Shown: positions 1-12,784 of the stretch, piece by piece
Position numbering within the stretch: the stretch's first letter is position 1
Layout: every line of letters begins with the position of its first letter
The notes under the pieces: generated by a model
Told to the model about the DNA's origin: nothing
Database searches by the model: none
The model's input: the letters and a program-made list of their open reading frames with translations, nothing else
Translations under genes and position numbers: made by a program
Origin: Ashinkailepas kermadecensis
Taxonomy: Eukaryota > Arthropoda > Thecostraca > Neolepadidae
NCBI GenBank assembly: GCA_034440615.1
Contig: JAOTOM010004048.1
Location: 134,501 to 198,500 of the forward strand
Direction of reading: 5' to 3'
DNA length: 64,000 nucleotides

Positions 1-366
1 CGTTTACGAAACACTAACAGCAAATTGGATGGACAAGATAATCAAGACAGTACAGTGTGATTAATAATTCAAGCATTGAGTTCAAAGCACATTTGCGTGA
101 CAGAAAGCTTGTACACAGTGATTGTACATAAGATAAAGAAGCTTTGCAACTACGTTCGCAAAAACAAACGTGCACAAAAATCCCTCTCTTGAGAGATGGA
201 CTACCTGAGTTCAGCACACGTCGACTACAGACATCATTTAACATTGAAGATCATGCACCACTGTACTGAACATGTTTAATGATATTTTTAGTAGATCGTT
301 TGACCTTATACTCGCTATGACTGAAACAGATAAGTTAGTCCAACATTAAAGAACAACACAAACAAT

Positions 367-640
367 TAATCATCGAAAGCTTTCTGAAATTGTTTGAGGT
401 TAACTTTGTCATGTACGCCGAAAAATATGTCATCAACATATCTGCAGTTGATGCTGTTCGTATGCCGGTTTTTGTGAGAATGGTGCTCTCCTTAGAGCCC
501 AGACATAACCTATCCAGACATTAAGCAAGGGCTCAAGTGGGACCTCATGGCTACACCGTCCAGCTGGAAGTACAGGCGCCCATTGGGGCTGCGGAAGCCG
601 GCCTCAGTGGTACATAAATGGGTGTAACATCTTTTCGAGG
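367..640 (-). pseudogene. Penelope-like element reverse transcriptase fragment
   Basis: Read on the minus strand, one frame gives LLxLCT-type sequence (CTTEAGFRSPNGRLYFQLDG), then VAM, and about 35 codons later RYVDDIFFGVHD. In Penelope-like RTs the hydrophobic LCT block, a QxDGVAMGSPLGP box and the catalytic YVDD box follow in this order. The YVDD codons lie at 429-440. The frame carries at least two internal stops, and the GSPLGP part has decayed to RSHLSP, so it cannot make an active enzyme. No GIY-YIG endonuclease was found nearby. The upstream limit is uncertain: sequence to about 830 may belong to the same copy, but I could not align it. Identity as an RT is fairly sure; assignment to Penelope rather than another RT class rests on the DGVAM box. 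Confidence 0.6.
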
Positions 641-1790
641 ATAAATGAAGACCGCACTTCATGCACGAAAAATAAAAGTACTTCACGAGCTATCTAAACT
701 GTATTGTGATCAGATGAGTATTCCGTAGGAAAATAAATGCTGTGTCTTCTGTATAATGAATAGATGACGAAACAGAAGTGCTCGTCCGTGGGATCAAATG
801 TCAACACGAAGCTGGGCTTGGGAAAGAAGGTAGAACTGGAACTATCTTTTTCAACACAGGATAAAGCGTCAAAATGAAAGTATCGTCATTTTCAATTCGA
901 AACCTAATGATGTCCCCACAGGCGATAGCACAACACAAGAGGGATTCATGGCAACAAATGACTTACCAAGAAACTCAGAGAGGCAGCTAACGCGAATGAT
1001 CAAGTCTGGTCGAAGCGCCCTGACGCCCAAATAACTAAGTAAGAGATGCAGCTAAACAGCCCCGCCGTAACAATAGCGGTATTGTGATTGAACGGGCTTA
1101 CAAGTTATCAGTGCTTGTGATCATTGGTAGAGTATGAAGATAAAATCAGGAACAACTTAATAAATTCAGCGAAGCTCAAAAGGATAGTAAGGCACGAAGT
1201 GTGCCAGTTGAAAGCCAAGGTTAATGGCCCCACCGGAGCTGCGAATGCCGTTATCGGTAATATATTTATGCAAAATCAGCGGCGAATATGCTCCAGGTTA
1301 TGTATGGTGTATGGTAATATCAAAAATCAAAGATAATCAATCTCTTCCGTTGTGGTAAATCCTCATTTAATTGTGCCAAAAGCATACAAAGCTACACCCC
1401 TGATAATAGAAGAAGTAGTGGACTACTAAGCAATGACCTGATATTAGTTTTAACCGTTGGGTTATGTCATGCAATACGAATTTATCAACGGGTACTCTAT
1501 CTTATGGATACGAATTCCTACCATGCACGAATTTTGAATGTGCTTCTGCACCGGAACTATGTCGAGATCTGGATTTTACACAGCATCGCATAATTACGAT
1601 TTTCGAAATGAGTGCACAAGTGAACTATTGATGGCGTACTGTTCCCAAAACCCATTGTGATGCTCATTTTCTCCCGATGAATGTGTAGTAAGCCAGGCTA
1701 AGAAATGGGAACCGTCAGCCCGTCGATGTCTGGCCCGTGATAGTTGTTGAGGACCTCGTCTTACCCCGATAACTTGGCAGATGGTAGCTG
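641..1790. other. No gene recognised
   Basis: Unique-looking, moderately AT-rich sequence. The longest open stretch (1124-1336, +) has no recognisable motif. The first few hundred bases may hold more of the decayed Penelope-like copy. Confidence 0.5.
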
Positions 1791-2170
1791 AGTGGCTGCC
1801 GCTACAAGTGTTTGCATTGGCTGGACTTCAGATCGCAGCGGACTAGAGAGAGGCGGTTCCTGCCTGCGGCCCGCACGAGCGACAGCGAGTACTCGCCAGT
1901 CGTGGTCCGGAACGACCACGCGGGCCAGGACTGACAGAGAGAGGCCGAGTCCGTCTCCTCCACAGAGCGTAACCCTGTCACCGTCGGACAGACAGGTCGG
2001 GCTGGTGAAACAGCAGCTGACAGCCAGCATGTGATAATGCGAAATATACATGAACCTGACCAAAAATAAAAAGGCGCTCGACCGATGCTTATCCGGAGGG
2101 GGCCTGCATAGTCACCGGTCACATGGATCACATCGGAGAGGCTCGTAGCCGACCCAGCCTTCCGCGACAC
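1791..2170. other. GC- and CpG-rich island without a recognised gene
   Basis: Base composition rises sharply against the AT-rich flanks. Frames are open on both strands here because of composition, with no known protein motif. The run ctcgaccgatg near 2080 also occurs near 18,516, preceded in both cases by an A-rich stretch. This hints at two members of a dispersed repeat, possibly LTR-derived, but I could not define ends. Confidence 0.3.
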
Positions 2171-3162
2171 CTAGATTCTGAATGAGCTGATGCTGCACCA
2201 CGCCACCAGCCTGGCCAGCAATGACTAGGCGGAAAATAGTGCAACACCAGCGGGTACGACGCGGCTCACAAGTTTGGACACACGCGCAAATAGCTACAGC
2301 TATTATTTGGCTAAACGGCTATAGTATTACAACTGCCTCTAACATTTACATTCGTCGCAATTGCGATATGATGTGCGCTTACTTATTCGAAAAAAAACCT
2401 TCTCCTGTTGCGTGTGACCCTAAAAATGTACGGAAAAAAAATCACACTAAAAAATGCCAACGGAGGTTGTTGACATAATTTCTATAGTGCCTCGCTCAGG
2501 CAATGTATATTCCCATATTCACGAAATCGTTTGCACAGCATTAGTCCACACCACACATTGACCTTGTCACTGGAAAGCTGAAGGGGGGACAGAGAAGGTA
2601 GCAAATGTGTTCAGGATGAGGAATCATTCCACCTCCAGGCATCTTTCCACCTGATGCCCGTAAGCATAGCGACATTTTGAAATAAAGATTTACGTATTAT
2701 TTATATCTCCTACATTTGGTGCTGACGCTACGACAATAGCGTGGTTCCTATCTAGCAGCGTTCCATGTCCGGTGAATTTTAACTACTCGTACTCTTGTTT
2801 ATTCTTGTAGACAATATGCCACACGAAAAAGTGGCTGTATAAGGGACGGCCATGGTCAACTGTTCCTCATACTTCAATTTGTGCTAGCATTGGCTATAGG
2901 CTACAGACAAAACAGACAGGGCATCTACCTCCGATGGCATGTCAGTAGCAATGCAATGACACTGAACTCTTGATTTATATTTCGTTCATACCAACACAGT
3001 CGCTATTTTTGTCACATCCTCGTACTCGTACCACATCCACATACTTCGAGACAATTCATGTGTTTCTGAAGAAACATGATTTCAGAAGCTGCCAAAATGA
3101 GCCGGACTTGATTCGCATCACCTACGGAAGCGAGGAAGCGGCCAAGGATGTTGCGACAGATA
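2171..3162. other. No gene recognised
   Basis: Unique-looking sequence up to the first minisatellite; no motif, RNA gene or clear repeat seen. Confidence 0.5.
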
Positions 3163-3807
3163 CATGTTATTTGTCCATTGCGTTACGTGCTATTTATCTA
3201 ATGTGGTCCGGCGTTACGTACTATTTGTCCATTGTGGTCTGGCGTTACCTGCCAATTGTCAATTGTGGTCTGGCGTTACCTGCCAATTGTCCATTGTGGT
3301 CTGGCGTTACATACTATTTGTCCATTGTGGTCTGGCGTTACATGCCAATTGTCCATTGTGGTCTGGCGTTACATACTATTTGTCCATTGTGGTCTGGCGT
3401 TACCTGCCAATTGTCCATTGTGGTCTGGCGTTACCTGCCAATTGTCCATTGTGGTCTGGCGTTACCTGCCAATTGTCCATTGTGGTCTGGCGTTACCTGC
3501 CAATTGTCCATTGTGGTCTGGCGTTACATACTATTTGTCCATTGTGGTCCGGCGTTACCTGCCAATTGTCCATTGTGGTCTGGCGTTACCTGCCAATTGT
3601 CCATTGTGGTCTGGTGTTACCTGCCAATTGTCCATTGTGGTCTGGCGTTACCTGCCAATTGTCCATTGTGGTCTGGCGTTACATACTATTCGTCCATTGT
3701 GGTCTGGCGTTACCTGCCAATTGTCCATTGTGGTCTCGCGTTACATATTAGTTGTCCATTATGGGCTGGCGTTGCATGCTATTTATCCATTGTGCTAAGG
3801 CGTTACC
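3163..3807 (+). repeat. 31-bp minisatellite, about 20 copies
   Basis: Tandem copies of a unit containing ccattgtggtctggcgttac followed by either ctgccaattgt or atactatttgt. The two variants are interspersed, mostly the first. Copies are near-identical in the middle and decay at both ends (for example the last units near 3760-3800). Because 31 is not a multiple of 3 and the unit lacks stops, all three forward frames stay open and cycle through the same 31 residues, so the long frames here are not evidence of a gene. Confidence 0.9.
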
Positions 3808-4096
3808 ATTCGGCAGTTATGTGCATGACAAGCCGAAGATCAAATCACCTTTGTTATAGCTCGAGACACACATCAGTCTGCCCTGAGTAAGCCTATGACA
3901 GAGGACAAAAAAAGCCGAAGTACAGATTCAAACATCTATCTTTAAAATGTAGTAAAGTCCGAGAACCGTCCAAAAACTAAAGGTTGCCTGGACAGAATGA
4001 CTTTTCAAAACTACATAGTCGTATGTTTCATCGACATGCCCCATCAATCACATTGGGGTGCAGGAGGGTCCATGTTGTCTGCCATGGAGTTTTAAT

Positions 4097-4520
4097 TGTA
4101 GACATCCACCTGTCACTGAACAAATATGTAGACATTCACCTGGCACTGAACAATTATGTAGTCATCCACCTGTTACTGAACATATGTATAGACATCCGCC
4201 TGTCACTGAGCAAATATGTAGACATTCACCTGGCACTGAACAAATATGTAGGCATCCACCTGTCACTGAACAATTATGTAGGCATCCACCTGTCACTGAA
4301 CAATTATGTAGGCATCCACCTGTCATTGAGCGAATATGTAGACATCCAACTGTCACTGAGCAAACATGTAGACATCTACCTGGCACTGAACAAACAGGTA
4401 GATATCCACCTGGCACTGAGCAAATATGTAGACATCCACTTGCCACTGAGCAAACATGTAGATATCCACCTGACACTGAATAAATATGCAGACATCCACC
4501 TGTCACTGAGCAAATATGCC
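4097..4520 (+). repeat. 30-bp minisatellite, about 14 copies
   Basis: Fourteen units in strict 30-bp register, each built as gacatccacctgtcactga followed by gcaaatatgta or acaattatgta. Substitutions are scattered with almost no indels. The unit is ten codons long, so it reads as a ten-residue peptide repeat (HPPVTEQICR) in one frame and is open in others and on the reverse strand. No start, splice or flanking coding signal supports translation. Confidence 0.9.
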
Positions 4521-5369
4521 ACAATTCACAGGTCACGTCTTTAGAAACTTCCTATGGGGTGGTGAAAACATTCTCTCCCTCACTACTTCAACTGAATTTC
4601 GAACAACGAAACCGAAACACCTGAAGTTCGAAGATTGGCTGCAGTTGTGGGAAGCCATGCTATAAGATTCTTGCATTAAGAAGCCAACTAAAAGCAATTG
4701 TTCTTCGCAGTGTCTCTTATTTTTGTCAAATATTTTCCTCCTTAGACACAGCTTGGAACATCGTAATCATACATCTGCAGCTCGTTCGACTAGTTCAAAA
4801 CAAAATTATCATATTCAATAATTAAGTCCATTGATGCCGTCTGACGGCAACAATACAACATCAATTGCAGTGTATATTGTCACAAAATTTGCATGCTGTA
4901 TTTCTGTTACACATATATTTTACCTGTTTGATCGAACGACCCAATATCGCCAATAGATGTTGAATACATCTTAGAGCATGGAATATAGTAAGTATGAGCT
5001 TATTATGTCGCGTATGTATGAACTTATTATGTCTCTTACAAAATGAATATTGATCACAGCATTTGATGTGTTACCAAAGGGCGATTTTGAGTGCTACCAA
5101 TAGCTATTCTGATTCCAAAAGCGTGCATCATGCATCATTGCTGGGCAAATTACACCGGGCAGGGCACAGATACTCACTGCGAACGCTCCAGAATCACTCA
5201 CCTCGGGCAGCTGCACGTGCTTCCACTTGTCATCCATGCGACAGTGAGTGTGACAGACAGTGGGACAGTGAGCGTGTTGCGACCGAACGGTGTCGGCGCA
5301 GCCGGGTCACTGGCCGACTGCTCGTGCCGAGGTGCATCGTGCGCCGCGCCGTCAACACACATCACCACA
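4521..5369. other. No gene recognised; CpG-rich lead-in to the 27-bp array
   Basis: 4521-5060 is AT-rich without motifs. From about 5150 to 5369 the sequence becomes CpG-rich and runs directly into the 27-bp array; it shows no recognised protein domain. Confidence 0.4.
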
Positions 5370-8300
5370 CCGCCGATACCACAGGGAGACGTCACACAGC
5401 CGATACCACAGGGAGACGTCACACCGCCGATACCACAGGGAGATGTTACACCGCCGATACCACAGGGAGACGTCACACCGCCGATACCACAGGGAGACGT
5501 CACACCGCCGATACCACAGGGAGACGTCACACCGCCGATACCACAGGGAGACGTCACACCGCCGATACCACAGGGAGACGTCACACCGCCGATACCACAG
5601 GGAGACGTCACACCGCCGACAGGAGACGTCACACCGCCGATACCACAGGAGACGTCACACCGCCGATACCACAGGGAGACGTCACACCGCCGATACCACA
5701 GGGAGACGTCACACCGCCGATACCACAGGGAGACATCACACCGCCGATACCACAGGGAGACGTCACACCGCCGATACCACAGGGAGACGTCACACCGCCG
5801 ATACCACAGGGAGACGTCACACCGCCGATACCACAGGGAGACGTCACACCGCCGATACCACAGGGAGACGTCACACCGCCGATACCACAGGGAGACGTCA
5901 CACCGCCGATACCACAGGGAGACGTCACACCGCCGATACCACAGGGAGACGTCACACCGCCGATACCACAGGGAGACGTCACACCGCCGATACCACAGGG
6001 AGACGTCACACCGCCGATACCACAGGGAGACGTCACACCGCCGATACCACAGGGAGACGTCACACCGCCGATACCACAGGGAGACGTCACACCGCCGATA
6101 CCACAGGGAGACATCACACCGCCGATACCACAGGGAGACGTCACACCGCCGATACCACAGGGAGACGTCACACCGCCGATACCACAGGGAGACGTCACAC
6201 CGCCGATACCACAGGGAGACGTCACACCGCCGATACCACAGGGAGACATCACACCGCCGATACCACAGGGAGACGTCACACCGCCGATACCACAGGGAGA
6301 TGTTACACCGCCGATACCACAGGGAGATGTTACACCGTCGATACCACAGGGAGACGTCACACCGTCGATACCACAGGGAGATGTTACACCGTCGATACCA
6401 CAGGGAGACGTCACACCGCCGATACCACAGGGAGACGTCACACCGCCGATACCACAGGGAGACGTCACACCGCCGATACCACAGGGAGACGTCACACCGC
6501 CGATACCACAGGGAGATGTTACACCGTCGATACCACAGGGAGACGTCACACCGCCGATACCACAGAGAGACGTCACACCGCCGATACCACAGGGAGACGT
6601 CACACCGCCGATACCACAGGGAGACGTCACACAGCCGATACCACAGGGAGACGTCACACCGCCGATACCACAGGGAGACGTCACACCGCCGATACCACAG
6701 GGAGACGTCACACCGCCGATACCCACACCGCCGATACCACAGGGAGACGTCACACCGCCGATACCACAGGAGACGTCACACCGCCGATACCACAGGGAGA
6801 CGTCACACCGCCGATACCACAGGGAGACGTCACACCGCCGATACCACAGGGAGACGTCACACCGCCGATACCACAGGGAGACGTCACACCGCCGATACCA
6901 CAGGGAGACGTCACACCGCCGATACCACAGGGAGACGTCACACCGCCGATACCACAGGGAGACGTCACACCGCCGATACCACAGGGAGACGTCACACCGC
7001 CGATACCACAGGGAGACGTCACACCGCCGATACCACAGGGAGACGTCACACCGCCGATACCACAGGGAGACGTCACACCGCCGATACCACAGGAGACGTC
7101 ACACCGCCGATACCACAGGGAGACGTCACACCGCCGATACCACAGGGAGACGTCACACCGCCGATACCACAGGGAGACGTCACACCGCCGATACCACAGG
7201 GAGACGTCACACCGCCGATACCACAGGGAGACGTCACACCGCCGATACCACAGGGAGACGTTACACCGCCGATACCACAGGGAGACGTCACACCGCCGAT
7301 ACCACAGGGAGACGTCACACCGCCGATACCACAGGGAGACGTCACACCGCCGATACCACAGGGAGACGTCACACCGCCGATACCACAGGGAGACGTCACA
7401 CCGCCGATACCACAGGGAGACGTCACACCGCCGATACCACAGGGAGACGTCACACCGCCGATACCACAGGGAGACGTTCACACCGCCGATACCACAGGAG
7501 ACGTCACACCGCCGATACCACAGGGAGACGTCACACCGCCGATACCACAGGGAGACGTCACACCGCCGATACCACAGGGAGACGTCACACCGCCGATACC
7601 ACAGGGAGACGTCACACCGCCGATACCACAGGGAGACGTCACACCGCCGATACCACAGGGAGACGTCACACCGCCGATACCACAGGGAGACGTCACACCG
7701 CCGATACCACAGGGAGACGTCACACCGCCGATACCACAGGGAGACGTCACACCGCCGATACCACAGGGAGATGTTACACCGTCGATACCACAGGGAGACG
7801 TCACACCGCCGATACCACAGGGAGACGTCACACCGCCGATACCACAGGGAGACGTCACACCGCCGATACCACAGGGAGACGTCACACCGCCGATACCACA
7901 GGGAGACGTCACACCGCCGATACCACAGGGAGACGTCACACCGCCGATACCACAGGGAGACGTCACACCGCCGATACCACAGGGAGACGTCACACCGCCG
8001 ATACCACAGGGAGACGTCACACCGCCGATACCACAGGGAGACGTCACACCGTCAATACCACAGGGAGATGTTACACCGCCGATACCACAGGGAGATGTTA
8101 CACCGCCGATACCACAGGGAGACGTCACACCGCCGATACCACAGGGAGACGTCACACCGCCGATACCACAGGGAGACGTCACACCACCGATACCACAGGG
8201 AGACATCACACCGTCGATACCACAGGGAGACGTCACACCGTCGATACCACAGGGAGACGTCACACCGCCGATACCACAGGGAGACGTCACACAGCCGATA

Positions 8301-8810
8301 CCACAGGGAGACGTCACACCGCCGATACCACAGGGAGACGTCACACCGCCGATACCACAGGGAGACGTCACACAGCCGATACCACAGGGAGACGTCACAC
8401 CGCCGATACCACAGGGAGACGTCACACCGTCGATACCACAGGGAGATGTTACACCGCCGATACCACAGGGAGACGTCACACCGCCGATACCACAGGGAGA
8501 CGTCACACCGCCGATACCACAGGGAGACGTCACACCGTCGATACCACAGGGAGATGTTACACCGCCGATACCACAGGGAGACGTCACACCGCCGATACCA
8601 CAGGGAGACGTCACACCGCCGATACCACAGGGAGACGTCACACCGCCGATACCACAGGGAGATGTTACACCGCCGATACCACAGGGAGACGTCACACCGC
8701 CGATACCACAGGGAGACGTCACACCGCCGATACCACAGGGAGACGTCACACCGCCGATACCACAGGGAGACGTCACACCGCCGATACCACAGGGAGACGT
8801 CACACCGCCG
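5370..8810 (+). repeat. 27-bp CpG-rich minisatellite, about 127 copies
   Basis: Each unit is ccgccgataccac followed by agggagacgtcaca. Most units are identical. Recurrent variants are gatgtt for gacgtc, gtcgat for gccgat, acagccg for accgccg and gacatc for gacgtc. Indels that reset the frame sit near 5617 (shortened unit), 5648, 6722, 6768, 7090, 7475 (one extra base) and 7493. The unit is nine codons long and stop-free, giving PPIPQGDVT-type frames that switch at each indel. Each standard unit holds the AatII palindrome gacgtc and at least four CpGs. The array stops cleanly at ccgccg, where the retrotransposon begins. Confidence 0.97.
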
Positions 8811-9180
8811 GGTGGCGGGCCGGGTGGCGGACGCTTGACAGCGACCCCCGGCCGCTCCACACTGTTTCTTAGTTTTCTCCGGAGCAAGTAAACACCGCAG
8901 TTGCATAGTGTGCTTATAGAAATGCGAACTTCTTGCCGTGATTGTGTGACGCCGCCGTGAACTGTGAGTGTTTTAATCATCCGTAAATCGCCTTATCAAG
9001 TTTTGGATAATTCAGCTGTGCTGATGCGTGTATTGTGTGGGGGCAAGCCACATTTTCCGAGAACACCTTCGTAAGCGTGTGACAAGATTCATAATTAAAC
9101 CAAGTTCCCGGTCCTGTCATCGAAATTTCATCATCAGTGCAAGCTTCCGAGAAACCAGCAAAAAGTACAGAACTATCGTC

Positions 9181-9678
9181 ATGTCCTCCAGCCGCCGAAC
9201 AGCCACCAGCCGCAAACGCGCAAGAACACCTCCATCAATCTTTTCGTACCCCTCCACCCCGTCAACTTCCCCCCTAGGACAGCCGCCGCAGATGTCTGCG
9301 GGTCCGGAAGTCAGTACCGACCCGGGCCAGCCGAGCCCGGCCGCGGCCGGCGCTAACGTCAACATTGCCGAGCCGTCCGCTGGCTTGGTCCGCCCCGCCG
9401 AATCTGTCCCGGTCGGACGCCGACGACGGCTGAGGAGGCGAGGATGCCGGGGCGGACAGCAGGTGAAGAGGAGAGCCCTGCAACGAGCATTACTATCATC
9501 TAAAAGGAGTGCTGCTCTGCATACCACTCCCGGCACTGGGGAAGCCCCCCGTCGTATAGAGTGTCGCCCATCTTGCTCGATCCACTCTCCGTCCACGGGA
9601 CCGGTGGTAGTACAGGAGACTGCCGGCCAAGAAATCCGCGCCGGATGTCGTGTTCAGCAGCGGCGACACATCGCATGA
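9181..9678 (+). CDS. ORF1 of the CR1/Jockey-like element
   Basis: A 165-codon frame beginning MSSSRRTATSRKRARTPPS, rich in Ser, Pro and Ala, with a strongly basic stretch (GRRRRLRRRGCRG) around residues 80-93. ORF1 proteins of this class bind element RNA and package it for retrotransposition. I see no CCHC zinc knuckle, PHD finger or esterase motif, so identity rests on position and basic character. The frame also opens upstream to 9028, but the ATG at 9181 gives the most plausible start. It overlaps ORF2 in another frame by about 118 bases. It could be a truncated or frame-shifted ORF1. Confidence 0.45.
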   Translation: MSSSRRTATSRKRARTPPSIFSYPSTPSTSPLGQPPQMSAGPEVSTDPGQPSPAAAGANVNIAEPSAGLVRPAESVPVGRRRRLRRRGCRGGQQVKRRALQRALLSSKRSAALHTTPGTGEAPRRIECRPSCSIHSPSTGPVVVQETAGQEIRAGCRVQQRRHIA

Positions 9679-12629
9679 ACCGGGTCACGAATCAACAGCG
9701 TTTCCGCGACAGGCTCCCTTCTTCTTTCGTCATTCCGTCTCGCCTCACCATCGGTCAGACTCAGCATACGCTGCGTGCTGCCACCTGCCCTGAGCCGGTG
9801 CGCACCCTGGCGATTGGACATGCTAACGCCCAGTCATTAGTGCCGAAAATGAACTGTGTTCTTCGCACTCTGCAAGAACACAAACTAGACCTTATGTGCT
9901 TATCCGAAACTTGGCTCTCTTCCGCCGTGTCCGACAGAATCCTAGTATTTCCAGGCTATAAACTAGTGCGTCGTGACCGTCCGGCCCAGTCGGGCCGCGG
10001 CCGTCCAGCTGCTACAGCCCGAGGTGGTGGCGTCGCCATCCTATGTAAGGAAAAATTCAATATGAAGCTGCTGCCTATATCAAGTACCGGTTCGTCCTGC
10101 GAGACGCTGTGGGTGTCTGTGAGTGGCGGGGGACGCTGTGCTGTCACTGTGGGGGTGGTTTAACGCCCGCCATCGGAGCCCGTATCTGACGGCCTGGACG
10201 AGCTACAAGACCAGCTGCGTGCCGCCATCAGTCTCGGCAAGCCAACCTTTTGCCTGGGCGATATGAACATCAACCTTCTTCGTTCCGACTGCCCCGGTGT
10301 TCGTCGCTACGGACAGGTGCTGCAGGATCTCGGCCTCTCTCAGCTTGTCCGGCAGCCGACCCATCTGTGGCCGACGGCAACACTGCTGGACCATATCATC
10401 ACCAATGTCCCGGATATTGAGTCGGCCATTCAGCTGCCGCTCGTACCGATTGCTGACCATCTGACAATAATTGTGCGCGTGCCCTACCGCGGGCTGCGGT
10501 GTCGCCGGGCGTCCTTCACCTATCGCCCCTGGCGCAAGATTAACTGGGACGCCTTGTGCCTTCATTTCTTGCAGGCGGACTGGAGCAGTATGTACCGGGC
10601 AGCGGGGGTGGACGCGAAACTAAAGGAGTTCATGCACTTGTGGCATGTGGCGGTGAACGTGTATTGTCCCCTCAAGACCGTCCACCCCGGCCGGGCATGT
10701 TGCCCGTGGGTAGGTGACAGTCCGTACCTGCTGCAGCTCATGCGTGACCGTGACCAGGCTTTTCAGTCTTGGCGGAGCTATCGCACGGATTATTACTTGG
10801 TAGCATATCGGAGGCTGCGAAACCGTGTGAAATGTGCGTTTGCAAAAGCCAGGCGTGACTTTGTGTGTGCGCAAATGCTGACAGACCGTGCCAATTTCTG
10901 GCGCCACATCCGGGACTTTGCGCTCCGACCGGCCGGGGGAGGGGAGGGGGCCGTGAGGGGCCTGGCAGCGACGGTGGCGGAGGAATTTAATCGTCACTTT
11001 GCTTCCGTGGGCCCACGCATTGCCGCTGATCTCGTTGCTGGCAATCGCGGCGTTCCACTCATCCCTCCGCGACCACCTTGTGTGACTACCACCGGCCTCC
11101 GGCTACACCCGGTGACCCTGCCCGAACTATTCAGAGCCATATGTGAGATGTCTTCGTCGAAAGCGGTTGGCGTCGATGGCGTACCACTGCACGCTCTCCG
11201 CAACTGTTTTCCGGTTCTCGGGCCTCACCTACTTCACATCATTAACACTTCTGTCGTCTCCTGCGTGTTCCCTACCTCGTGGAAAACTGCTTCGGTTGTT
11301 CCACTTCACAAATCTGGGCCTCGCGATGTTGCCAGTAACTTTCGTCCAATCTCTATTTTGCCAGTCTTATCCAAGTTATGTGAAAAAGTAGTATGTATCC
11401 AGCTGTCCTCTTATCTAGTCACTAATCACATTCTTTCCTCCTCCCAGTATGCATACAGGCCATGCCATTCGACGGAGGACGCCCTGGTCGACGCTGTCGA
11501 GTGGATCACATGTCGTGTCGACACTGGTCACATCGCTTCGGTCATCTCAATCGACCTAAGCAAAGCATTCGACAGCGTCGACCATGATATCCTCCTGCGG
11601 AAGCTGCAGTGGTATGGCGTCGACCCGAGGTGGTTTGACAGCTACCTTACTGACCGGCGGCAGGTGGTGAGGGGCGGCTCTTTATCCCTTCCGCTATCCC
11701 ATGGTGTTCCTCAGGGATCCCTGGTTGGTCCCTTGCTGTTCAGCATCTTCATGAATGACCTGCCAGCATACCTTCCATACGGACGTCTGGTATCATATGC
11801 CGACGACACCCAGCTGCTAGACTCTGCACATCCTGATGAATTACCCGTTCTTAAATCCCGGCAGGAGAACACCATCCTTGCTATTCAGTCTTACTTCACA
11901 CCCAACTCCTTGAAGATAAACCCCACTAAAACTACCCTACTGCTTGTCGGCACGACCCAATCCCTAAAAAAAGCCACATCCTACCAACTCAACATTGGCA
12001 GTCACGTCCTAACCCCCTCGCCATTCGTGAAGATGCTGGGAGTCATCATTGACCGCACCCTATCCTGGGAGTAGCACATATCCCACGTTGTCAAAAAGTG
12101 CAACTCCACCTTGTTCTGTCTCCACAATATCCGTCACCATCTCACACCCGAAGCACGCAAACTCCTAATTCAGTCTCAAGTCTTTCCATACATCCTATAC
12201 TGCCTCACTGTATGGGGCGGGGCTGTCCAATGTCACCTTGGACGAGTGCAGAAGGCGATCAATTTCGGGGCTAGGATCGTCGTAGGGGCTCGTCGTCGTG
12301 ATCATATCTCGCCGACAGTGGCAACGCTGGGCTGGCGCAGTGTCCGTGACCTCATCACCCACCGCGACAACATCGCCGTGTTCAGAGCCCTGAATGATCC
12401 GCGAGCCCCTGAGGCGATCCGTTCTCTGTTCCGCCGGCGGTCGGATGTCTCCCGGCGCTCCACTCGTGCGACGGTGGCTGGGGCACTGGAGCCACCGCCT
12501 TTCCGCCTCAGCATGTCACGTAGAACATTCTCCTTCCGGGCAGCCTCGGCCTGGAACCTACTGCCGCCGGCCACTTCCGCTTCTCGGACACGGGGCGAGT
12601 TCGTCGCGATGCTGAACAACGTCTTATAA
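9561..12629 (+). pseudogene. ORF2: AP-endonuclease and reverse transcriptase, two nonsense codons
   Basis: One continuous frame of about 1,020 codons. The N-terminal endonuclease nicks target DNA: GHANAQSL (near 9819), LSETW (9898), GDMNIN (10,254) and ADH where families usually have SDH (10,451). The RT follows: SSKAVGVDGVPLHAL (about 11,152), NFRPISILP (11,337), SIDLSKAFDSVDHDIL (11,548), HGVPQGSLVGPLLF (11,699) and the catalytic YADD (11,796-11,807). The C-terminal domain runs to SMSRRTFSFRAASAWNLLP and the stop at 12,629. TAA at 10,161-10,163 interrupts the conserved VVYRPP motif, and TAG at 12,072-12,074 follows LSWE. Both lie in the same frame as the flanking sequence, so they are point nonsense changes, not frameshifts. 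Confidence 0.9.
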
Positions 12630-12784
12630 ATTGACTTCACGTGTTCGGTTTTCCCCTGTATACTGTTGTCTTGCCGCTTTCATTTTTGCCCATGTTTGTT
12701 AAATGTATCTGACTGTATTCTGACACAAACCAAATATTAATCCATTTTATGGAATCGGTTTGATAAATCTCGCAAATACAAATA

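Larger units (their letters stand above)
8811..12784 (+). mobile_element. Near full-length CR1/Jockey-like non-LTR retrotransposon
   Basis: A 5' untranslated region (8811-9180), a basic serine/proline-rich ORF1 (9181-9678), an endonuclease-RT ORF2 (to 12,629) and a short 3' tail ending in two aaatac units. It lies exactly between two blocks of the same 27-bp repeat. The left block ends with accgccg, and the same seven bases follow the tail, which fits a 6-7 bp target-site duplication and insertion into the array. No LTRs are present. ORF2 has two in-frame stops, so this copy is probably inactive although otherwise well preserved, and thus fairly young. CR1 versus Jockey placement would need a tree. 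Confidence 0.85.

Noticed and set aside
3164..3890. Frames of 188-306 codons over the 31-bp array
   Set aside because: Same peptide cycle appears in all three frames because the unit lacks stops and is 31 bp long.
4058..4544. Frames of 124-186 codons on both strands
   Set aside because: Thirty-base, ten-codon repeat; no coding signal.
5370..8810. CRISPR array
   Set aside because: Units are directly adjacent with no unique spacers, no cas genes, and a eukaryotic context.
5063..8891. Frames of up to 1,269 codons (PPIPQGDVT / RRHTADTTG / ETSHRRYHR types)
   Set aside because: Products of a stop-free 27-bp (nine-codon) repeat. All forward frames and much of the reverse strand are open, frames switch at every indel, and there is no domain or splice support.
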